Positions 40,621 to 47,649 of a stretch of 64,000 nucleotides of DNA are shown piece by piece. Position 1 is the stretch's first letter. Every line of letters starts with the position of its first letter. Under the pieces are notes generated by a model. The model worked only from the letters and a program-made list of their open reading frames with translations, had not been told where the DNA came from and did no database searches. Location of the stretch: the NCBI RefSeq assembly GCF_006716095.1, contig NZ_VFOK01000001.1, positions 124,001 through 188,000 of the forward strand. Direction: 5' to 3'. This DNA is from Barrientosiimonas humi (GTDB lineage: Bacteria; Actinomycetota; Actinomycetes; Actinomycetales; Dermatophilaceae). A program made the position numbers and the translations under genes.

Positions 40621-42570
40621 ATGACGTCTTCCGGCCTGACCCTGGACAACTTCGACCGCGACGTGCGCCCGCAGGACGACCTGTTCGGCTTCGTCAACGG
40701 GGCGTGGGTGCGCGAGCACGAGATCCCCGAGGACCGGGCCCGCTACGGCTCGTTCGACCGGCTGCGCGAGGAGTCCGAGGCGGCCATGCGCGAGCTGATC
40801 ACCGAGGCGGCCGGCGCGTCGGCCGAGCCGGGCACCCCGCGCCGGCAGGTGGGTGACCTGTTCACCTCGTTCATGGACGAGGAGCAGATCGAGCAGCTGG
40901 GCGCCGAGCCGATCCGCGAGGACCTCGCGCTGGCCGACGGGCTGCAGACCGCGACCGACCTGGTGCGCGCGTCAGGAGCGTTGGCGCGCAAGGGGATCGA
41001 CGGTTTCGTCGGGTTCTACTCCATCGCCGACGCGCGCGAGTCGACCACGAACGTGCTCTACCTCGCGCAGCACGGCATCGGCCTGCCCGACGAGTCCTAC
41101 TACCGCGAGGACCAGCACGCCGAGACCCGCGAGAAGTACGTCGCCCACATCGGGCGGATGTTCGAGCTCGCCGGGCTCGACCCCGAGCAGGCGCAGGTCG
41201 TCATGGACCTGGAGACGCGGCTGGCCAAGGCGCACTGGGACCGGGTCGCCAACCGCGACGCGGTGAAGACGTACAACAAGACCACGCGCACCGAGCTGGA
41301 CGAGCTGACCCCGGGCGTCGACTGGTCGGCGTGGCTCGAGGGGGTCGGCGCCGAGGAGTCGGTGCTCGACCCGGTCGTCGTCGAACAGCCTTCGTACCTC
41401 ACGGGATTCGCCGAGGCGCTCGCGCAGGAGCCCATCGAGGCGTGGCGCGCCTGGCTGCGCTGGCGGATCATCTCCTCGCGCGCGGCATACCTCAGCGGGG
41501 CGTTCGTCGACGAGCAGTTCGAGTTCGTCGGCAAGCAGCTCTCGGGCATCCCGCAGCTGAAGGAGCGGTGGAAGCGCGGCGTGGGGCTCGTCGAGGAGCT
41601 GATCGGCGAGGCGGCCGGTCAGCTGTACGTCGAGAAGCACTTCCCGCCGCACGCCAAGGAGCGCATGGAGAACCTCGTCGCCAACCTCGTCGAGGCCTAC
41701 CGCCGCGACTTCGAGTCGCTGCCGTGGATGAGCCAGGCGACGCGCGACAAGGCGCTGGAGAAGCTGGCCAAGTTCACGCCGAAGATCGGCTACCCGCAGG
41801 AGTGGAAGGACTACTCCTCCATCGAGATCGACGCCGCCGACCTGGTCGGCAACGTCGACCGAGCGACCGCGTGGGAGGTCGACCGGATGCTCACCCGCGT
41901 CGGCGACCCGGTCGACAAGAACGAATGGTTCATGACCCCGCAGACGGTCAACGCGTACTACATGCCGGTGATGAACGAGATCGTCTTCCCGGCCGCGATC
42001 CTGCAGCCGCCGTTCTTCGACGTCGACGCCGAGGACGCGGTCAACTACGGCGGCATCGGCGCGGTCATCGGGCACGAGATCGGTCACGGGTTCGACGACC
42101 AGGGAAGCCGTTTCGACGGCGACGGCAACCTCACCGACTGGTGGACCGAGGACGACCGCGAGCGCTTCGACGGCCTGGCCAAGAAGCTCGTCGAGCAGTT
42201 CGACCGGCTCGAGCCGCGCGACGCGCCGGGGCAGAAGATCAACGGCGGCCTCACCGTCGGCGAGAACATCGGCGACCTGGGCGGGCTGACCATCGGCTAC
42301 AAGGCGTTCCAGATCGCGCAGGAGACCGAGGCCTCGCCCGAGCTCGACGGCTTCACCGGCGACGAGCGGTTCTTCCTCGGGTGGGCGCAGGTGTGGTGCG
42401 GCAAGGCGCGCGAGGCCGAGGCCAAGCGGCTGCTGACGATCGATCCGCACGCGCCGACCGACCAGCGCGCCAACGTGGCCCGCAACCTGCAGGAGTTCCA
42501 CGACACGTTCGGTGTGGCCGAGGGCGACGGGATGTTCCTGGCCGAGGACGACCGGGTGCGAATCTTCTGA
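40621..42570 (+). CDS. M13 family zinc metallopeptidase (PepO/neprilysin-like)
   Basis: 649-residue M13 peptidase. The zinc motif HEIGH (about H485, in VIGHEIGHGFDDQGSRFD) and the third ligand region ENIGDLGGL are intact, as is the substrate-binding NAYYMPVMNEIVFPAAILQPPFF. There is no signal peptide or membrane anchor, so it is probably a cytoplasmic oligopeptidase like PepO. TATGTT (40608-40613) is 7 nt before the ATG, marking a leaderless transcript; an ATG at 40609 overlaps that hexamer and is rejected. Its TGA overlaps the next ATG (TGATG), so it is coupled with the S9 peptidase, which would together clear cytoplasmic peptides. Confidence 0.94.
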   Translation: MTSSGLTLDNFDRDVRPQDDLFGFVNGAWVREHEIPEDRARYGSFDRLREESEAAMRELITEAAGASAEPGTPRRQVGDLFTSFMDEEQIEQLGAEPIREDLALADGLQTATDLVRASGALARKGIDGFVGFYSIADARESTTNVLYLAQHGIGLPDESYYREDQHAETREKYVAHIGRMFELAGLDPEQAQVVMDLETRLAKAHWDRVANRDAVKTYNKTTRTELDELTPGVDWSAWLEGVGAEESVLDPVVVEQPSYLTGFAEALAQEPIEAWRAWLRWRIISSRAAYLSGAFVDEQFEFVGKQLSGIPQLKERWKRGVGLVEELIGEAAGQLYVEKHFPPHAKERMENLVANLVEAYRRDFESLPWMSQATRDKALEKLAKFTPKIGYPQEWKDYSSIEIDAADLVGNVDRATAWEVDRMLTRVGDPVDKNEWFMTPQTVNAYYMPVMNEIVFPAAILQPPFFDVDAEDAVNYGGIGAVIGHEIGHGFDDQGSRFDGDGNLTDWWTEDDRERFDGLAKKLVEQFDRLEPRDAPGQKINGGLTVGENIGDLGGLTIGYKAFQIAQETEASPELDGFTGDERFFLGWAQVWCGKAREAEAKRLLTIDPHAPTDQRANVARNLQEFHDTFGVAEGDGMFLAEDDRVRIF

Positions 42571-44720
42571 TGACGCAACCGAACTCGTACGGCAGCTGGC
42601 CCTCGCCCATCACGGCCGACTACGTGCACGGCAGCACGGTGGGGCGCGGCCAGCCCTGGGCCGACGGGGAGCACGTCTACTGGCGGGAGACCCGCCCGCA
42701 GGACGAGGGGCGCAGCGCGCTGGTGCGTCGGGCACCCGACGGCAGCACGACGGACGTGTCGCTGCCGGGGCAGGACGTGCGCACCACGCTGCACGAGTAC
42801 GGCGGCGGCGACTATGCGGTCCGCGACGGGATCGTGGTCTACGTCGTGCGCGACGGGCAGCGCGTCTGGGTGTCGCGCGACGGCGGCGAGCCGCGGCCGG
42901 TGACCGCCGAGACCGACGGGCTCGTGCGCTACTCCGGTTTCTGCATCGACCCGCGGCGCGGCGTCGCGTACGCCATCCGCGAGGACCAGCGCGACCCGAG
43001 CCTCGAGCCGGTCACCTCCTTGGTGCGGCTGGACCTGTCCGGCGACGGCTCGGGCGTGGGCGAGGTGCTGCAGCCCGGCCGGGAGCGCCAGGTCGCCGAC
43101 CAAGCCGGTCGAGTAGCGCGAGGGACGAGCGCGTATCGAGACCAGGCCGAGCCTGGTCAAGATGGTCGAGTAGCGCGAGGGACGAGCGCGTATCGAGACC
43201 ACGCCGAGCCTGGTCAAGCCGGTCGAGTAGCGCGAGGGACGAGCGCGTATCGAGACCAGGCCGAGCCGGACGACACCCCCGCCCCGCCCGACTTCGTGCT
43301 GGATCCCGCGTTGTCGCCGGACGGGCGCCGGCTCGCCTGGCTGACCTGGAACCACCCCCAGATGGCCTGGGACGGCACCTTCTTGTGGGTCGCCGAGCTC
43401 GACGACGCGGGCGACCTGCGCGAGGCGCGCGTGGTGGCGGGGTCGACCGATGAGTCGCTGGAGGAACCGACCTGGCTCGACGAGAACCGGCTGCTGGTCC
43501 TGAGCGACCGCAGCGGCTGGAGCACGTTCCACCTGCTCGACCTGCGCGAGGAGTCGGCGGGGCTGCGGCCGGTGCACGACGACCAGCACGACTACGGCAT
43601 GCCGCGCTGGGTGCCGCACATGCGCAGCTTCGCCCTGCTCGACGACGGTCGCGTGCTGGCAGGCCGCATCGTCGAGGGTTTCCGCGGTGCCGTCCTGCTC
43701 GACCCGAGCAGCGGTGACGTGACCGACGTCGAGCTGCCGATCACGTACATCGACCAGGTCGGCGCCGCCCCCGGCAGCAAGGCGGTGGCCGTGGTCGGCG
43801 CGGCGGACGCGATGCCGACCGTGGTGCGCATCGACCCGGACGAGGCGACCCTGACGCCGCTCGCGGGTGAGACCGACGAGCTGCTCGAGCGGTTCGCCGC
43901 GCCGCCCGAGGCGATCACCTGGAGCGGTTTCGACGGGCAGACCGCGCACGGATTCCTCTATCTGCCAAGGAATCCCAACGTCGTCGTTCCCGAGGGGCAG
44001 CGGCCGCCGCTGCTGGTCACGACCCACGGTGGGCCGACCGCCGCGACGGCTGCGGTCGCGACCCGGGCGCGGACGTACTGGACCTCCCGCGGCTTCGCGG
44101 TGCTGGACGTGAACTACGCCGGGTCCACCGGCTTCGGCCGGGCGTACCGCGAGCGGCTGCGCGGGCAGTGGGGCGTCGCCGACGTGCAGGACGCCGCTCT
44201 CGGCGCGCAGCACCTGGCCGACAGCGGTGTCGTGGACGCCGAGCGGATGGCGATCCGCGGCGGGAGCGCGGGTGGCTACCTGACGTTGGCGGCGCTGACC
44301 ACGACCGACGTGTTCTCAGCCGGCACAAGCCTTTTCGGCATCGCCGACGTCGGCGCGCTGGCCGAGCACACGCACAAGCTGGAGAGCCGCTACACGTGGG
44401 GACTCATCGGTCCGTGGCCGGACGACCGGTCGACGTACGACGAGCGCTCGCCGATCAACCACCTCGACGGACTCTCCGCGCCGCTGCTCCTGCTGCAGGG
44501 TGACGAGGACAAGGTCGTCCCGCCGAGTCAGGCGCAGATGATGGCGGATGCGTTGCAGCGCAAGGGGATTGCGCACGCGCTGGTCCTTTTCGCGGGGGAG
44601 GGCCACGGCTTCCGGGTGCCCGCCAACCAGATCCGCGCGCAGGAGCTGGAGCTGTCGTTCTACGGCCAGGTGTTCGGCTTCGACCCGGCCGGTGAGGTGC
44701 AGCAGGTCACGCTGTCGTGA
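42570..44720 (+). CDS. S9 family serine peptidase (acylaminoacyl/prolyl oligopeptidase type)
   Basis: 716-residue S9 peptidase: an N-terminal beta-propeller (about residues 1-430) and a C-terminal alpha/beta hydrolase domain. The catalytic serine is in GGSAGG (about S566), the aspartate in LLLQGDEDKVVPP and the histidine in GEGHGF. An odd feature is an in-frame insert at about residues 180-233, made of three 19-residue repeats (GRVARGTSAYRDQAEPGQD and variants). These are encoded by three 57-bp copies of a repeat that is otherwise intergenic. It lies between propeller blades, where a loop could tolerate it. The start overlaps the M13 peptidase stop. Confidence 0.92.
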   Translation: MTQPNSYGSWPSPITADYVHGSTVGRGQPWADGEHVYWRETRPQDEGRSALVRRAPDGSTTDVSLPGQDVRTTLHEYGGGDYAVRDGIVVYVVRDGQRVWVSRDGGEPRPVTAETDGLVRYSGFCIDPRRGVAYAIREDQRDPSLEPVTSLVRLDLSGDGSGVGEVLQPGRERQVADQAGRVARGTSAYRDQAEPGQDGRVARGTSAYRDHAEPGQAGRVARGTSAYRDQAEPDDTPAPPDFVLDPALSPDGRRLAWLTWNHPQMAWDGTFLWVAELDDAGDLREARVVAGSTDESLEEPTWLDENRLLVLSDRSGWSTFHLLDLREESAGLRPVHDDQHDYGMPRWVPHMRSFALLDDGRVLAGRIVEGFRGAVLLDPSSGDVTDVELPITYIDQVGAAPGSKAVAVVGAADAMPTVVRIDPDEATLTPLAGETDELLERFAAPPEAITWSGFDGQTAHGFLYLPRNPNVVVPEGQRPPLLVTTHGGPTAATAAVATRARTYWTSRGFAVLDVNYAGSTGFGRAYRERLRGQWGVADVQDAALGAQHLADSGVVDAERMAIRGGSAGGYLTLAALTTTDVFSAGTSLFGIADVGALAEHTHKLESRYTWGLIGPWPDDRSTYDERSPINHLDGLSAPLLLLQGDEDKVVPPSQAQMMADALQRKGIAHALVLFAGEGHGFRVPANQIRAQELELSFYGQVFGFDPAGEVQQVTLS
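43107..43266. repeat. Family C repeat, three tandem 57-bp copies inside a coding region
   Basis: Copies start at 43107, 43164 and 43221, exactly 57 bp apart. Each opens GGTCGAGTAGCGCGAGGGAC and continues to GCGTATCGAGACC, the reverse complement of the intergenic repeat type at 26639 and 54091. A CCAGGC/GCCTGG mini-palindrome joins the units. The 57-bp length keeps frame and the TAG in the motif is read out of frame, so the S9 peptidase gene stays open. Confidence 0.92.
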
Positions 44721-45256
44721 ACGGCTGGCGGGTGCGCGCTGTCGGGGACGACCTGGACGTGGTCGACCCCGCCGGGCGCTGGCAGCTGCGGGTGACGTGC
44801 GCGGCGTCGGCCGAGGGTTGGGAGGCCGCGAGGCGCGGTCGCATCCCCCTCGACGCGGCCTGCACGCTCCAGACCCCGGCAGGTGAGCAGGTGACCTGTC
44901 GGCCGCGCGCGGAGATCCCGTTGCGTCGCAGGTCCGCCACGCGCGACGTCACCCTCGCCGGCAGGGCGTACTCCTATCGGCCCACCACCGACCGCGTCTC
45001 GGTGCTGGAGCGTGACGGGGTGCGGATCGCGCGGCTGCACAAGTCGTGGCAGCTGGTGTGGAGCGGGCGACGGCCGAGCACCAAGGACCTCGGCTTCACG
45101 ATGGAGGCGTCGGCGCCACTGGACGTGCTCGACGAGGCGCTCGTCGTCGCGTTCGGCGCCGTGATCGCCCCGCCGGGCCACGAGGGAGCCGTCACCAGGA
45201 TCGTGCGGTGCCCGATCCGCCTGGCGTCCTCGACGGCCGACCTGCTGCAGGTCTGA
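44717..45256 (+). CDS. Conserved hypothetical protein, small basic beta-rich protein
   Basis: 179 residues without a signal peptide or transmembrane helix; strongly basic in the middle (RPRAEIPLRRRSATRD). The repeated short strand-like segments suggest a beta-rich fold. No family is recognised. The GTG overlaps the S9 peptidase stop as GTGA, so it is translated as the third member of the M13-S9 operon. The C-terminal part (LDEALVVAFGAVIAPPGHEGAVTRIVR) has a helix that could mediate dimerisation. No function is proposed. Confidence 0.7.
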   Translation: MNGWRVRAVGDDLDVVDPAGRWQLRVTCAASAEGWEAARRGRIPLDAACTLQTPAGEQVTCRPRAEIPLRRRSATRDVTLAGRAYSYRPTTDRVSVLERDGVRIARLHKSWQLVWSGRRPSTKDLGFTMEASAPLDVLDEALVVAFGAVIAPPGHEGAVTRIVRCPIRLASSTADLLQV

Positions 45257-45280
45257 GCCGAGCTGCTCGGGGCGGCGGAT

Positions 45281-45483
45281 GTCCGCCGGGGCGTGCGCGG
45301 GGCGTGCGTACGACGTTGCGGTTGTCCGCCGGAGCGTGCGGTGGGGCGCTCGGGGAGGCGGTTGTCCGCCGGAGCGTGCGCGGTGCGTGCGTACGACGTC
45401 GCGGTCCACCGTCGAGGGGTGCGGTGGGGCGCTCGGGGCAGCGGTCCTCCGCCGGAGCGTGCGCACGCTTGCGCGGAGGACCG
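45281..45483. repeat. 83-bp tandem repeat ending in a large hairpin
   Basis: This covers most of the 350-bp gap between two convergent genes. An 83-bp unit occurs at 45281-45363 and 45364-45446 and starts again at 45447. Each unit has a 43-bp and a 40-bp half opening with GTCCGCCGGAGCGTGCG-like sequence. The array ends in a hairpin: CGGTCCTCCGC (45442-45452) pairs with GCGGAGGACCG (45473-45483), and between them AGCGTGCGCACGCT (45456-45469) is a perfect 14-bp palindrome. It may terminate transcription; no protein is apparent. Confidence 0.75.
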
Positions 45484-45540
45484 CGGTGCCGGCCGGTGGC
45501 GCACCACGTGCCCCAGAGTAAAGGGGCCGTGGCACAGGTC

Positions 45541-45579
45541 AGGGCGGGCGGCGTAAGGCCACCCCGAACCGCCCGCCCT
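45541..45579. terminator. Bidirectional terminator hairpin
   Basis: AGGGCGGGCGG (45541-45551) and CCGCCCGCCCT (45569-45579) form a perfect 11-bp stem with a 17-nt loop, 28 bp after the CocE-type hydrolase stop and about 285 bp after the forward operon. A weaker GCCCC/GGGGC stem (near 45510-45528) precedes it. There is no U-tract, as is common in high-GC terminators. Confidence 0.6.
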
Positions 45580-45606
45580 GGCCTGGAGCGCCGACCGCCG
45601 CAGTGC

Positions 45607-47487
45607 TCAGCGCGCCTGCGGCACCCGGATGGTGAAGCTGCCCTGCCCGGGCGCGACCGTGCCCTCCGCGGTGTAGTAGCGCGTGTAGACGTCCAGCCAG
45701 GGGGCGCGGGCGCCGTAGGTGCGCCGGTCGTACGCCGGGTTCTGCAGGTCGAGGCTCAGCTTCGCCGCCTGCACGGTCACCTTCTGCCCGCTCGAGCTCG
45801 GCAGCCAGTAGCCGTCGTCGAAGTTCGTGCCGACGCGGACCGCGAGCCGGTGGCCGGGCTCGAGCGTCCAGTCCATCGAGCGCAGCGTGAGCGTGGTGCG
45901 TCCGTTGCGGGCGAGCACGGAGATCATGTCGTTGACCTGCACGGCGGTGCCGTCGGGTGCGACGTCCCACAGCTCACCGACCACGTTTCCGCTGCCCTTG
46001 GTGTTGACCGTGATCTGCGGCGTGCCGGTGAGCCGGACCGCGCGAGCGACCGGCGCGGAGTACGTGGTCAGCGACGAGCCCGGCACCGCCTGCGACAGCT
46101 TGCGCGCCGCCGCCCTGCTCGGCTTGGGCGCCCGCAGGTTCTCCATGTCGAACCGGCCCTGCGGCGCCCGCCCGCGCGACCCGTCGTCCGGCCGCGAGCC
46201 TGGCCCCTTGCCCGACCCCTTCCCCGACCCCGAGCTCGCACCCGGGTTGAAGCTGCCCGCGTCCCCGGTGTCGGTGTAGCTGCCCTTGGCCAGCGAAACC
46301 TGTTGCCGCCCAGTCACGTTCGGCCACGACTCCTCAGCGCGCCACGTCCCGCGATTGTCCTGGACGGCGTACGCCGGGAACGGGTTGGTGGACCGGTCGC
46401 CCTTCAGATAGCGGTCGTAGAACGCCATCACCTCGGTGAACCAGCCGGGGCGGCCCATCTTGAGCACGCCGGCGTCGTTGACGTCGTTGCCGCGCACGTG
46501 CTCCCACGGTCCGATCCAGCCGCGCTGCGGGCCGGCGTGGTTGTCGAGGTACTGCTGGAAGTCCTCCGGCTTGGTGTTGTCCTCGACGGTCCCCTGCGTG
46601 ACGAACAGCGGCACCCGTGACCCCTTGGCCTGCGTCGCGAGGTCTCGTGCGCGCCAGTACGCCGACTGCGGGTCCGGGTCCTGGGTATCGGTGAGGTTGT
46701 CGCTCAGGCACTGCGGGTTGCGCGTCTCGTAGGTCGCGTTCGCCTTGTAGCGCGAGGAGTCGTCGGCCATCGGCGCGATGGTGGCGATCGAGTTGTACGC
46801 CCGCGGCGTGCCCAGGTGGTTGTAGCGGCGGACCCCGTTGTTGAACAGGTAGTTGTACATGTCCCACACCGGCTCCTGCGCGACCACCGCGTCGGGGCCC
46901 TGGTCGCCGAGGTTCGCGCCGACGAGGCCGGTCGAGGCGTCGTAGGACTTGCCGTACATCCCGACCTTGCCGGTGGACCACGGCTGGTTGCGGGTCCACG
47001 CGATCGCGGCCGCCACGTCGGCCTGCTCGCCGGGCCCGACCCAGTCGAGGCAGCCGGTGCTGCCGCCGAACCCGCGCAGGTCGACGAGCACCACGGTGTA
47101 GCCGCGCTTCATCAGCTCGGCGCCGTCGATCAGGTCGTTGAACCGCTCGGACGGTCCGGTGCGCGTGAACCCGTCGTCACCCGTCTGCCCCGCGTGGCTG
47201 AAGTAGGGACCGACGGACAGGATGACCGGGGTCTTCGCGTCGGCGGGCAGGTTGGCCGGCCGCAGCACGTCGGCGTGCAGCTCGGCGCCCTTGGACGGGA
47301 AGTACTCCTCGGTCCAGGCCGCGCCCTCGGGGACCCGCTCGTTCTCCTCGTGCGTGACGCCCGGAGCGGTCCGGCTCTCGGTGGGGGTGCTCGGGCTCGC
47401 CGTGGCGGGCAGGGGGTATGCCCCCGCGGACATGGCGCCGGCCGCGGCCAGGGCCGTGCCGGAGGCGAGCAGTCGTCGGCTGAGCAT
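45607..47487 (-). CDS. Secreted CocE/NonD family hydrolase (X-Pro dipeptidyl-peptidase-like)
   Basis: 626-residue secreted serine hydrolase. The N-terminus (MLSRRLLASGTALAAAGAMSAG, continuing to about residue 30) is a signal peptide with a twin-arginine-like RR. The alpha/beta hydrolase domain has the nucleophile serine in YGKSYDAST (usually GxSYxG). The oxyanion/lid segments are DLRGFGGSTG and WVGPGEQAD, and the C-terminal jelly-roll domain typical of CocE and PepX covers about residues 440-620. A Gly/Ser/Lys-rich linker (GASSGSGKGSGKGPGS) near residue 405 is unusual. Substrates may be Xaa-Pro peptides, esters or antibiotics; not predictable. A 9-bp inverted repeat lies upstream. Confidence 0.9.
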   Translation of the reverse strand: MLSRRLLASGTALAAAGAMSAGAYPLPATASPSTPTESRTAPGVTHEENERVPEGAAWTEEYFPSKGAELHADVLRPANLPADAKTPVILSVGPYFSHAGQTGDDGFTRTGPSERFNDLIDGAELMKRGYTVVLVDLRGFGGSTGCLDWVGPGEQADVAAAIAWTRNQPWSTGKVGMYGKSYDASTGLVGANLGDQGPDAVVAQEPVWDMYNYLFNNGVRRYNHLGTPRAYNSIATIAPMADDSSRYKANATYETRNPQCLSDNLTDTQDPDPQSAYWRARDLATQAKGSRVPLFVTQGTVEDNTKPEDFQQYLDNHAGPQRGWIGPWEHVRGNDVNDAGVLKMGRPGWFTEVMAFYDRYLKGDRSTNPFPAYAVQDNRGTWRAEESWPNVTGRQQVSLAKGSYTDTGDAGSFNPGASSGSGKGSGKGPGSRPDDGSRGRAPQGRFDMENLRAPKPSRAAARKLSQAVPGSSLTTYSAPVARAVRLTGTPQITVNTKGSGNVVGELWDVAPDGTAVQVNDMISVLARNGRTTLTLRSMDWTLEPGHRLAVRVGTNFDDGYWLPSSSGQKVTVQAAKLSLDLQNPAYDRRTYGARAPWLDVYTRYYTAEGTVAPGQGSFTIRVPQAR

Positions 47488-47529
47488 GCGGATCTCCTCG
47501 TGGTGCGCAGGCAGTGCGGGCGGTCGGAC

Positions 47530-47556
47530 GCGGTTCGCGCGTGCGGAGCGAACCGC
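47530..47556. promoter_or_regulatory. Inverted repeat upstream of the CocE-type gene
   Basis: GCGGTTCGC (47530-47538) and GCGAACCGC (47548-47556) form a perfect 9-bp inverted repeat with a 9-nt loop, 43 bp before the minus-strand start at 47487. It may be an operator or leader hairpin. It also lies after the end of the gene at 47650, which is on the same strand, so it may instead terminate that gene's transcript. Confidence 0.45.
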
Positions 47557-47649
47557 GCCCGATCTTTGGAAACTAGCCCGGCGTGCGCGCCCGGAGGCGG
47601 TTCAGCGGCAACGGGATTCGGGGTCCGGGGTTACCGGTGGGTCGCCCCG

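Noticed and set aside
43107-43266. CRISPR-like or frameshift-causing repeat in the S9 peptidase gene
   Set aside because: All three units are identical in length (57 bp), keep frame and lack unique spacers; the gene is intact on both sides.
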